The notes beneath the pieces are model-generated. The model had not been told where the DNA came from. It saw only the letters and a list, made by a program, of their open reading frames with translations, and did not search any database. From Eubacteriales bacterium (GTDB taxonomy: Bacteria > Bacillota > Clostridia > Peptostreptococcales > Anaerovoracaceae): DNA of 5,167 bases. Where the stretch lies: contig JAQVOT010000102.1 of NCBI GenBank assembly GCA_028702415.1, positions 1 through 5,167 on the forward strand, in the 5' to 3' direction. The translations under genes were made by a program, and so were the position numbers. This document shows positions 1 to 4,257 of this stretch, in pieces (positions within the stretch are counted from its first letter, which is position 1; each line of letters starts with the position of its first letter).

Positions 1-191
1 CTTTGATCGCATTCCACAACAACACATTTCTCTCGGCTGACACCCATGGTGTCAAGCTTCATTGCCAGGCCGCAGATTGAACCCCAGACTTCCTTATATG
101 TAAGCGCATTTTGGCTATCCGCCAGACATAGTCTGTCAGGGTTTCTGATAGCATTATGCGCCAGATTTTCTACTATTGATGGATAGAACAT
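1..191 (-). CDS. AMP-forming acyl-CoA synthetase/ligase, N-terminal fragment (cut by window edge)
   Basis: The reverse strand is open from an ATG at 191 to the left edge, giving 63 codons without a stop. The product begins MFYPSIVENLAHNAIRNPDR and continues with an ADSQNALTYKEVW segment and an LAMKLDTMGV segment. This spacing (start, N-PDR, LTYKEV, LA--L---GV) is the usual N-terminus of the ANL superfamily of adenylate-forming enzymes, which activate a carboxylic acid as acyl-AMP and transfer it to CoA. The P-loop and the catalytic C-terminal domain lie outside the window, so the substrate (fatty, aromatic or other acid) cannot be told. An in-frame TAA directly precedes the ATG, which fixes the start. 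A GGAGG lies about 15 nt upstream, a long spacing. It is divergent from the LysR-type gene and is its likely target. The family call is fairly secure; the substrate is unknown. Confidence 0.8.
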   Translation of the reverse strand, partial: MFYPSIVENLAHNAIRNPDRLCLADSQNALTYKEVWGSICGLAMKLDTMGVSREKCVVVECDQ

Positions 192-212
192 TTATATCTC
201 TTATTACCTCCA

Positions 213-247
213 ATTTATACTTGTAATATTTACATTTTGCCTTACAA
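213..247 (-). promoter_or_regulatory. Possible promoter of the acyl-CoA ligase gene
   Basis: On the minus strand a TTGTAA hexamer (247-242) is followed after 16 bp by TACAAG (225-220). Each matches the -35/-10 consensus at four of six positions. The implied transcription start near 213 lies just upstream of the GGAGG ribosome binding site. It overlaps the inverted repeats at 219-260, which would suit regulation by the divergent LysR protein. The match is modest and other AT-rich choices exist. Confidence 0.3.
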
Positions 248-260
248 ATGTAGCACAAGT
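219..260. promoter_or_regulatory. Nested inverted repeats between ligase and lysR gene; candidate LysR operator
   Basis: Three inverted repeats overlap in 42 bp. TGTAA-TAT-TTACA (222-234) is a perfect dyad with the T-N11-A form typical of LysR-type binding sites. TACATTT-N8-AAATGTA spans 231-252. An outer ACTTGT (219-224) is mirrored by ACAAGT (255-260). TTACA also recurs directly at 230-234 and 242-246, 12 bp apart. The site sits in the divergent intergenic region, about 70-83 bp before the regulator's start codon and over the probable ligase promoter. Binding by the neighbouring LysR protein is inferred from layout and motif shape. Confidence 0.5.
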
Positions 261-288
261 GATTGGAATAGTAAAGGCACAATAAAAG

Positions 289-305
289 TGTTATAATCTT
301 CTGTA
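289..305 (+). promoter_or_regulatory. Extended -10 promoter of the lysR-type gene, start site at or next to the ATG
   Basis: TGTTATAAT at 289-297 is a perfect extended -10 element (TG at 289-290, TATAAT at 292-297). No good -35 lies 16-18 bp upstream, as is common for extended -10 promoters. Transcription would start about 7 nt after the hexamer, at 304-305, which is the ATG itself. No ribosome binding site precedes that ATG, so the mRNA may be leaderless. Confidence 0.55.
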
Positions 306-1273
306 TGAAAAGAAATGATACACCGAAGTACATAAAGAAAATCGCGGAAGTTAAAAACATTTCTGTTGCTGCAGAACACCTTGGAATTTCCCAGCCTGCA
401 CTATCATCTTATCTTAAGAAAGTTGAAAGCAATCTGGGCATCCTTATATTTGATCGCAGCAAACAGCCTCTGGAACTGACCGAGGCGGGCCGCGTATATA
501 TTGAATATCTGGACCAGGCTATGGTTCTTCATAAGGAGCTAGTGCAAAATCTGTCAGATATCGAGAACCTAAAGATTGGCAAGCTCAGCATTGGAGGAGC
601 GAGTTTTTTTAATGTGGCATATCTGCCCAAGAGCATTGCCGCTTTTGCCAAGGAATATCCCGGAATTGAGATAGAGATTGTTGATGGTAAAGTATCGGAG
701 CTTGTTACAATTGCCCAGAAAGGAATGCTGGATCTGTTCATCACTCCCATTGCCGATGAACCTGATAGATTTGTCTATGAAGAACTGCTGGAGGAAAAAA
801 TATATCTGGCAGTGCCGTCTGACTGGGAGATAAACAAGTCTCTGGCAGATAAAGTTCTTCAGATCGGAGGTTCCGTTACCCGGTTCGAATCCGGGTCAAA
901 AACTAATCTTAAGGTTGAACCCCTGTCAGAAAAGGAGTTTTCCGGTCTCTGTGAAAATACATTTATCGTGCTGAAATCTGACCAGGATATCGGTCGTAAG
1001 ATGGAATCCCTGTTCCGCAAATTCAAAAGCAGACCTGCCCGCACAATAACTGCGGAGCAGACCATGACAACTCTTGCTCTGACCCAGAATGGTGTGGGCA
1101 TTTCCCTTATTACAGAGAGCAGTATAATGAACAGCCACATAGCGAAGCTGCCGGCACTTTACCTGGCAGATCCCGAAATATGTACCCGCAAAATGTACAT
1201 AGCATATCCGAAAAACAAATACATGTCCAGGGCCGCCACCAATTTCATCAGGGTGCTAAAAGAAAAGATTTAG
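305..1273 (+). CDS. LysR-type transcriptional regulator
   Basis: This 322-residue protein has LysR-family size and architecture. An N-terminal winged helix-turn-helix occupies about residues 8-65, with the recognition-helix signature AEHLGISQPALSSYLKKVE (23-41), then LGILIFDR and LTEAG. A linker helix (about 65-90) is followed by a periplasmic-binding-protein-like effector domain from about residue 91 (IGKLSIGGA) to the C-terminus, including DLFITPIADEPDR and GVGISLI. The start at 305 is needed for a full HTH, and an in-frame TAA at 272-274 rules out upstream starts. There is no Shine-Dalgarno sequence. The gene is divergent from an acyl-CoA ligase, so it probably senses a carboxylic acid or acyl-CoA and controls that gene and itself; this is inference from layout. 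No clear plus-strand terminator follows. The family is certain, the ligand unknown. Confidence 0.93.
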   Translation: MKRNDTPKYIKKIAEVKNISVAAEHLGISQPALSSYLKKVESNLGILIFDRSKQPLELTEAGRVYIEYLDQAMVLHKELVQNLSDIENLKIGKLSIGGASFFNVAYLPKSIAAFAKEYPGIEIEIVDGKVSELVTIAQKGMLDLFITPIADEPDRFVYEELLEEKIYLAVPSDWEINKSLADKVLQIGGSVTRFESGSKTNLKVEPLSEKEFSGLCENTFIVLKSDQDIGRKMESLFRKFKSRPARTITAEQTMTTLALTQNGVGISLITESSIMNSHIAKLPALYLADPEICTRKMYIAYPKNKYMSRAATNFIRVLKEKI

Positions 1274-1304
1274 CAGGCCGTATCCTAAAAAACAATAATA
1301 ATGC

Positions 1305-1352
1305 AAAAAAAAGCAATGGGTTGCGTCTTACTCTTCGTACTACGCAACCCAT
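1305..1352 (-). terminator. Intrinsic terminator of the minus-strand structured RNA
   Basis: On the minus strand an 11-bp perfect stem (ATGGGTTGCGT at 1352-1342 pairing with ACGCAACCCAT at 1326-1316) encloses a 15-nt loop. It is followed by TGC and a run of eight T (1312-1305). In the plus direction the hairpin is followed by CACTTATT, not a T-run, so it is a poor terminator for the lysR gene. It therefore points to a transcript coming leftward from the gene-free region. Confidence 0.85.
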
Positions 1353-1696
1353 CACTTATTGCCTTGCAACACCCTCATATAATTTTTCCTTTCTTTAGCA
1401 ACCCGGTTTTTTCTCCGAACTTCCTTGATAAATCTTCGCTACCCTTGTCTCTGTACTTGCCTATCGATGCACCTCACCAATTTTTCAACTCTCCGGCGGT
1501 TCAGTCACTTCAATCCGACAATGTACTTCAGCTAGAGTGCTCAGCCAACGCTAAGATTCCGCGTCAGCTTCTGACTTCTCAAACGAGTTTCGCTAATCCT
1601 AGACTAGCTCCCTCTATGCTCCGGTAGTCCCGGCCGCTTGTAAAGTTATAAGGTGTTAACTTGCCAAGAAATCAGCACTTCTGCTTCCCTCCTGGT
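1305..1696 (-). ncRNA. Large structured non-coding RNA of unassigned family (about 390 nt)
   Basis: The segment has a minus-strand promoter at its right end, a minus-strand terminator at its left end and no convincing reading frame between. Reading the minus strand, the helices I find are: CCAGGAGG (1695-1688) with TTTCTTGG (1671-1664), capped by CAG-AAGTG-CTG; CACC (1655-1652) with GGTG (1478-1475); AACTTT (1647-1642) with AGAGTT (1492-1487); GCGG (1637-1634) with CCGC (1499-1496); CCGG-GACTA-CCGG (1633-1621); AGCTAG (1609-1604) with CTAGCT (1535-1530), enclosing hairpins 1587-1578, 1575-1563 and 1554-1541; a hairpin at 1421-1400; and one at 1371-1357. A possible pseudoknot joins 1526-1517 to 1461-1453. 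About ten pairs are G-U on this strand and would be A-C mismatches on the other, so the RNA is read leftward. I do not see the conserved blocks of RNase P RNA, tmRNA, SRP RNA or 6S RNA. Size and complexity recall large ornate RNAs such as raiA, ROOL, OLE or HEARO, but I cannot assign it. The fold was found by eye, without energy calculation or covariation. Confidence 0.65.
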
Positions 1697-1702
1697 AGAG
1701 AT

Positions 1703-1731
1703 AAGGTACTACTCTACTCAAGTAAAGTCAA
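1703..1731 (-). promoter_or_regulatory. Probable promoter of the structured RNA
   Basis: On the minus strand TTGACT (1731-1726, five of six to the -35 consensus) is followed after exactly 17 bp by TACCTT (1708-1703, three of six to the -10). The predicted start near 1696 falls immediately before the first helix of the RNA (1695-1688), an independent agreement between promoter and fold. The weak -10 suggests the promoter may be regulated. Confidence 0.5.
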
Positions 1732-1739
1732 TAGTATTG
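1729..1739. promoter_or_regulatory. Palindrome overlapping the -35 of the structured-RNA promoter
   Basis: CAATA-G-TATTG is a perfect 11-bp palindrome that covers the first half of the minus-strand -35 hexamer TTGACT (1731-1726). A repressor or activator bound here would control the RNA promoter. The motif is short, so chance is possible. Confidence 0.3.
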
Positions 1740-1752
1740 GCTTATGTCTTTT

Positions 1753-1789
1753 GTTGTTTTTATGTATTAAAAATACAACAAAGTACAAC
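1753..1789. repeat. Inverted GTTGT/ACAAC repeat and direct TACAAC repeat between divergent promoters
   Basis: GTTGTTTTT (1753-1761) faces AAATACAAC (1771-1779), matching at eight of nine positions around an AT-rich centre. TACAAC occurs at 1774-1779 and again at 1784-1789, ten bp apart, about one helical turn. The segment lies between the structured-RNA promoter and the DUF554 promoter and outside both predicted transcripts. It is therefore more likely a protein site or AT-rich upstream element than an RNA hairpin. Confidence 0.35.
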
Positions 1790-1800
1790 CCGTCTTTATT

Positions 1801-1829
1801 TTTAGGAATTCCGGTGTTTGGTGTATAAT
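1801..1829 (+). promoter_or_regulatory. Promoter of the DUF554 gene
   Basis: A perfect TATAAT -10 lies at 1824-1829, with a weak -35 (TTTAGG, 1801-1806) at 17 bp. The predicted start near 1836 gives a leader of about 28 nt that ends in the AAGGAG ribosome binding site (1849-1854). The same ten bases GGTGTATAAT recur before the next gene (2519-2528). Confidence 0.6.
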
Positions 1830-1846
1830 GACATTGTTATTATACA
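1822..1846. promoter_or_regulatory. Perfect 8-bp inverted repeat covering the -10 and start site of the DUF554 promoter
   Basis: TGTATAAT (1822-1829) is mirrored exactly by ATTATACA (1839-1846) around nine bases. The left arm contains the -10 hexamer and the right arm ends just before the ribosome binding site. As DNA this would be a well-placed repressor operator. As RNA only the right half would be transcribed, so a leader hairpin is unlikely. Confidence 0.45.
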
Positions 1847-1863
1847 TTAAGGAGAACAAATAA

Positions 1864-2544
1864 ATGATAGGAACCCTTGTAAATACAGGCACTATTATCG
1901 TAGGAAGTCTCATCGGCGGTCTGTTCAAGAAAATCATGAGCGACCGTGTCAATAACGCGCTTTTCATTGCCATGGGCCTTGCTGCCTTTGGTCTTGGAAT
2001 CAACACCCTTGTGCAGAATATGCCAAACAGCATATTTCCTGTGCTTTTCATCGTCAGCCTTTCAATTGGCGGAGTCATCGGTACTATGCTGGACATTGAT
2101 GGTCGCGTTTCGAGGCTTACATCAAGGCGTCCCGACGGCGGCAAACTGGGACAGGGAATAGTGACCGGGAGTCTCCTGTTCTGCGTTGGCACCCTATCAA
2201 TACTGGGTCCCGTGCAAAGCGCATTGTACCAGGATCACACTTTCCTGTTTACAAATGCCACTTTGGATCTGGTGACCTCCATGGTGCTGGCCTCCACATA
2301 CGGAATAGGAATGGTGTTTTCCGCAGGAATACTTTTCTGCTGGCAGGGGGGCATATACGCACTGACGCTGCTGGTTGGGAATTTCATAACCGACACCATG
2401 ATGTGTGAGCTTGGGATCGTGGGTGGATTTCTCATCGCCATGTCAGGCCTGGGTATTCTGGAAATCAAGGATTGCAAAACTCTCAATTTTCTTCCGGCCT
2501 TATTTATCCCACCAATCTGGTGTATAATATATTCACAATTTTAA
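1864..2544 (+). CDS. DUF554 family integral membrane protein
   Basis: This 226-residue, strongly hydrophobic protein opens MIGTLVNTGTIIVGSLIGG, the typical start of the DUF554 family (YqgA of E. coli and YdfK of B. subtilis belong here). It carries the family-like segment FCVGTLSILGP (106-116) and an LDLVTSMVLAS stretch (134-144). I count seven or eight membrane segments, near residues 3-21, 32-50, 57-76, 98-117, 135-157, 160-178, 183-198 and 208-224. The longest charged loop is about 77-97. Length matches the family. The function is not established; a transport role is often assumed. AAGGAG (1849-1854) sits nine bases before the ATG. Only 25 bp separate its stop from the ogt start, so the two may be co-transcribed, though no functional link is evident. 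Confidence 0.9.
   Translation: MIGTLVNTGTIIVGSLIGGLFKKIMSDRVNNALFIAMGLAAFGLGINTLVQNMPNSIFPVLFIVSLSIGGVIGTMLDIDGRVSRLTSRRPDGGKLGQGIVTGSLLFCVGTLSILGPVQSALYQDHTFLFTNATLDLVTSMVLASTYGIGMVFSAGILFCWQGGIYALTLLVGNFITDTMMCELGIVGGFLIAMSGLGILEIKDCKTLNFLPALFIPPIWCIIYSQF
2519..2528 (+). promoter_or_regulatory. Possible internal promoter of ogt
   Basis: GGTGTATAAT, with a perfect TATAAT at 2523-2528, lies in the last codons of the DUF554 gene, about 40 bp before the ogt start. It is identical over ten bases to the DUF554 promoter. No good -35 is seen at the right distance. It could give ogt a second promoter, or be chance in AT-rich codons. Confidence 0.3.
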
Positions 2545-2569
2545 TAGAACGCTAATGAGGAGGTTATCT

Positions 2570-3070
2570 ATGAATTATATAGCACATTACCAGTCACCCC
2601 TTGGCGGAATCACCCTTGGGAGCGATGGTCGGGTTCTCACCGGGCTCTGGTTTGATAAAGAGAAATATTTCGGCGACACCCTCACAGAGGATTATGAGGA
2701 TGTAAATCTTCCTGTTTTCGAAAAAACAATGAAGTGGCTGGACATATATTTCAGTGGCAAAGATCCGGGTTTTACTCCGGACATGGCCATTAATACTACG
2801 CCATTTCGCAGAGCAGTATGGGAAATCATGCTCACAATTCCATATGGCGAAACCATGACATACGGGCAGATTGCTTCCATAATAGCAGAGCAACGAGGAC
2901 AAAAACGAATGTCTGCCCAGGCAGTAGGCGGTGCGGTTGGTCATAATTCCATCTCTCTGATAATCCCCTGCCACCGCGTAATCGGGACCAATGGTTCTCT
3001 CACCGGCTATAGCGCCGGACTTGATAAGAAAATACAGCTTCTGAAACTGGAGGGAGTGGACGTGGGCTGA
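2570..3070 (+). CDS. ogt: O6-alkylguanine-DNA alkyltransferase (methylated-DNA--protein-cysteine methyltransferase)
   Basis: This suicide DNA-repair enzyme transfers the alkyl group from O6-alkylguanine to its own cysteine. The 166-residue product has the active-site motif PCHRVIG with Cys134, preceded by QAVGGAVGHN (118-126) and followed by GSLTGYSAGLDKK. PFRRAVWEIMLTIPYGETMTYGQIA, written here as parts PFRRAVW and IPYGETMTYG, forms the start of the DNA-binding HTH domain. Residues 1-60 are the N-terminal ribonuclease-like domain found in Ogt. Gln118 stands where human MGMT has the arginine finger (Arg128), a common form in Firmicutes homologues. The cysteine is intact, so this is not an inactive ATL protein. 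I chose ATG 2570 because AGGAGG (2558-2563) lies six bases upstream; the in-frame ATG at 2555 overlaps that site and has none of its own. No clear terminator follows. Confidence 0.93.
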   Translation: MNYIAHYQSPLGGITLGSDGRVLTGLWFDKEKYFGDTLTEDYEDVNLPVFEKTMKWLDIYFSGKDPGFTPDMAINTTPFRRAVWEIMLTIPYGETMTYGQIASIIAEQRGQKRMSAQAVGGAVGHNSISLIIPCHRVIGTNGSLTGYSAGLDKKIQLLKLEGVDVG

Positions 3071-3147
3071 TCTATCTGAATTTTTTTAAATTTATTTAGA
3101 GCTTTAATGCGCTTTCATGTTAGAATGTTTATATTGGATACTTCCAT

Positions 3148-3162
3148 TGTGATATTGTCACA
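3148..3162. promoter_or_regulatory. Palindrome at about -41 of the dfx-rbr promoter, candidate regulator site
   Basis: TGTGA-TATTG-TCACA is a perfect 5+5 inverted repeat with a five-base centre. Its midpoint (3155) lies about 41 bases before the predicted start (about 3196), where a class II activator of the CRP/FNR type binds. The half sites equal the CRP consensus, but the spacing is five instead of six. The promoter has no proper -35, which would fit activator dependence. The identity of the protein is unknown. Confidence 0.4.
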
Positions 3163-3180
3163 GAAGAGAAGTTTCCCGAT

Positions 3181-3189
3181 TGTTATAAT
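3181..3189 (+). promoter_or_regulatory. dfx: Extended -10 promoter of the dfx-rbr operon
   Basis: TGTTATAAT is a perfect extended -10 element (TG 3181-3182, TATAAT 3184-3189), and transcription should start near 3196. The best -35-like hexamer, TTGTCA (3155-3160), is 23 bp away, too far for normal use, and forms part of the palindrome at 3148-3162. The leader is short and includes AGGAGGT at 3211-3217. Confidence 0.6.
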
Positions 3190-3224
3190 ATGAGAAGTTA
3201 ATTGATTACAAGGAGGTAATAAAT

Positions 3225-3599
3225 ATGGAAATGAATTTTTATCTTTGCAAACATTGCGGACAGATTATCGCTTTCGTTAAGGAAACAGGCGTACCTGTAA
3301 TCTGCTGCGGAGAACCTATGGAAGAACTGATTCCGGGAACAACAGATGCGGCAGTTGAGAAGCATGTGCCTGAATATGAGGTAGTAGGCAACAAAGTACA
3401 CGTAGTAGTAGGAGCTGTAGATCACCCGATGCTTCCTGAGCATTACATCGAATGGGTGGCAATTAAGACCAAGTACGGTAACCAACGCAAGGAACTTAAG
3501 CCTGGTGAAGAGCCTAAGACATGCTTCGCTATGTGTGATGGCGACGAAGTTGAAGCTGTTTATGCATACTGCAATCTGCACTCACTGTGGAAAGCATAA
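3225..3599 (+). CDS. dfx: Desulfoferrodoxin (two-iron superoxide reductase)
   Basis: This cytoplasmic enzyme reduces superoxide to hydrogen peroxide without making oxygen. The 124-residue protein has both metal sites of the classical desulfoferrodoxin. The N-terminal desulforedoxin-like site (centre I) uses Cys8 and Cys11 (CKHC) and the pair Cys27-Cys28 (ICCGEPM). The catalytic centre II uses His47, His67 (DHP), His73 (EHYIEW), Cys116 and His119 (YCNLH). Glu45 and Lys46 in EKHVP match the residues known to act at the open iron site. Length and the ending NLHSLWKA fit the family. AGGAGGT lies seven bases before the ATG. It is followed after 14 bp by rubrerythrin, which removes the peroxide it makes; the two form an operon under the extended -10 promoter at 3181. 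Electrons usually come from rubredoxin, not encoded here. Confidence 0.97.
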   Translation: MEMNFYLCKHCGQIIAFVKETGVPVICCGEPMEELIPGTTDAAVEKHVPEYEVVGNKVHVVVGAVDHPMLPEHYIEWVAIKTKYGNQRKELKPGEEPKTCFAMCDGDEVEAVYAYCNLHSLWKA

Positions 3600-3613
3600 A
3601 GGAGGTATAAAAT

Positions 3614-4162
3614 ATGAGCGAAAAGAAACATCCATACGAAGGAACTCAGACTGAGAAAAACCTGGAGGCTGCTTTTGCAGGAGAATCCCAGGCTAGAAAC
3701 AAATACACATACTTCGCATCAAAGGCGAAGAAGGAGGGCTTCGAACAGATTTCAGCACTCTTCCTGAAGACTGCCGAGAACGAGAAGGAGCATGCGAAGC
3801 TCTGGTTCAAGGAACTCAATGGTATCGGCAGCACTGCCGAGAATCTGGCTGCAGCAGCTGACGGCGAAAACTACGAGTGGACTGAGATGTATGCCGAATT
3901 CGCAAAGACAGCCGAAGAGGAAGGTTTCCCTGAGCTTGCTGAGAAATTCCGTGGAGCCGGAGATATCGAAAAGCATCACGAGGAACGCTATCGGGCGCTG
4001 CTCCACAACGTAGAGGCACAGAAAGTATTCGCCAAGAGCGATGTTAAGCTCTGGGAGTGCCGCAACTGCGGACACCTTTTCGTGGGAGACAAGGCTCCTG
4101 AGACCTGCCCGGTTTGCGCACATCCGAAAGCATACTTTGAGCTTAATGCAGAGAACTATTAA
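3614..4162 (+). CDS. rbr: Rubrerythrin (NADH-linked peroxidase of anaerobes)
   Basis: Rubrerythrin reduces hydrogen peroxide to water at a non-haem di-iron site, with electrons entering through a rubredoxin-type iron. The 182-residue protein has the full classical layout. A four-helix ferritin-like domain (about 10-135) contains the iron ligands Glu24 (AGESQA), Glu57 and His60 (EKEH), Glu88 and Glu91 (YEWTEMY), and Glu119 and His122 (EKHH). A C-terminal rubredoxin domain has Cys149 and Cys152 (CRNC) and Cys165 and Cys168 (CPVC), ending PKAYFEL. GGAGG (3601-3605) starts one base after the dfx stop codon and lies eight bases before the ATG, so the two genes are translated from one message. A strong terminator follows at 4197-4233. 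No ligand is missing, so it should be active. Confidence 0.97.
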   Translation: MSEKKHPYEGTQTEKNLEAAFAGESQARNKYTYFASKAKKEGFEQISALFLKTAENEKEHAKLWFKELNGIGSTAENLAAAADGENYEWTEMYAEFAKTAEEEGFPELAEKFRGAGDIEKHHEERYRALLHNVEAQKVFAKSDVKLWECRNCGHLFVGDKAPETCPVCAHPKAYFELNAENY

Positions 4163-4173
4163 TCAGTCACAAA

Positions 4174-4190
4174 GACCATAAAAAATGGTC
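4174..4190 (+). other. Small hairpin upstream of the rbr terminator
   Basis: GACCAT (4174-4179) pairs with ATGGTC (4185-4190) around an A5 loop, 12 bases after the rbr stop codon. It is followed by CTGAGT and A6, not by a T-run, so it is not a terminator itself. It may protect the 3' end of the dfx-rbr message. Confidence 0.45.
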
Positions 4191-4196
4191 CTGAGT

Positions 4197-4233
4197 AAAA
4201 AACCGCCCGGTCATAAAAGCCGGGCGGTTTTTT
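4197..4233. terminator. Bidirectional intrinsic terminator between rbr and the surface-protein gene
   Basis: A perfect GC-only stem (CCGCCCGG at 4203-4210 with CCGGGCGG at 4220-4227) has a nine-base loop. It is flanked by A6 (4197-4202) on the left and T6 (4228-4233) on the right. It thus has a T-run on either strand and lies between two convergent genes: 34 bases after rbr and 24 bases after the minus-strand stop codon. Confidence 0.95.
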
Positions 4234-4257
4234 CATATATGCTATTTTCTTTGGAGT

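Noticed and set aside
1303..1355. The 1305-1352 hairpin as terminator of the lysR gene
   Set aside because: In the plus direction the stem is followed by CACTTATT without a T-run; the T-run exists only on the minus strand.
1352..1378. Eight-codon minus-strand frame (MRVLQGNK) just before the RNA terminator, as a possible leader peptide
   Set aside because: AAAGG lies upstream, but the frame is too short to judge, overlaps the hairpin at 1371-1357 and has no gene after the terminator to regulate.
1301..1627. Plus-strand reading frame of 108 codons in the gene-free region
   Set aside because: Its start lies inside the terminator hairpin of the structured RNA, it has no ribosome binding site, its composition is not protein-like, and it runs antisense through the RNA helices.
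1305..1696. RNase P RNA, tmRNA, SRP RNA, 6S RNA, T-box or group II intron as identity of the structured RNA
   Set aside because: Their hallmark blocks (for example GAGGAAAGTCC, AGGGTGG-ACCGCG, the intron domain V stem) were not found on either strand.
2555..2569. Upstream ATG as start of ogt
   Set aside because: It overlaps the AGGAGG that serves ATG 2570 and has no ribosome binding site of its own; the family N-terminus begins at 2570.
3071..3147. Terminator after ogt
   Set aside because: The stretch is AT-rich with a T7 run at its start, but no stable hairpin precedes the T-run.
3183..3198. PerR box over the dfx -10
   Set aside because: Only the left half TTATAAT fits; the right half matches the ATTATAA consensus poorly, and the left half is simply the -10 element.
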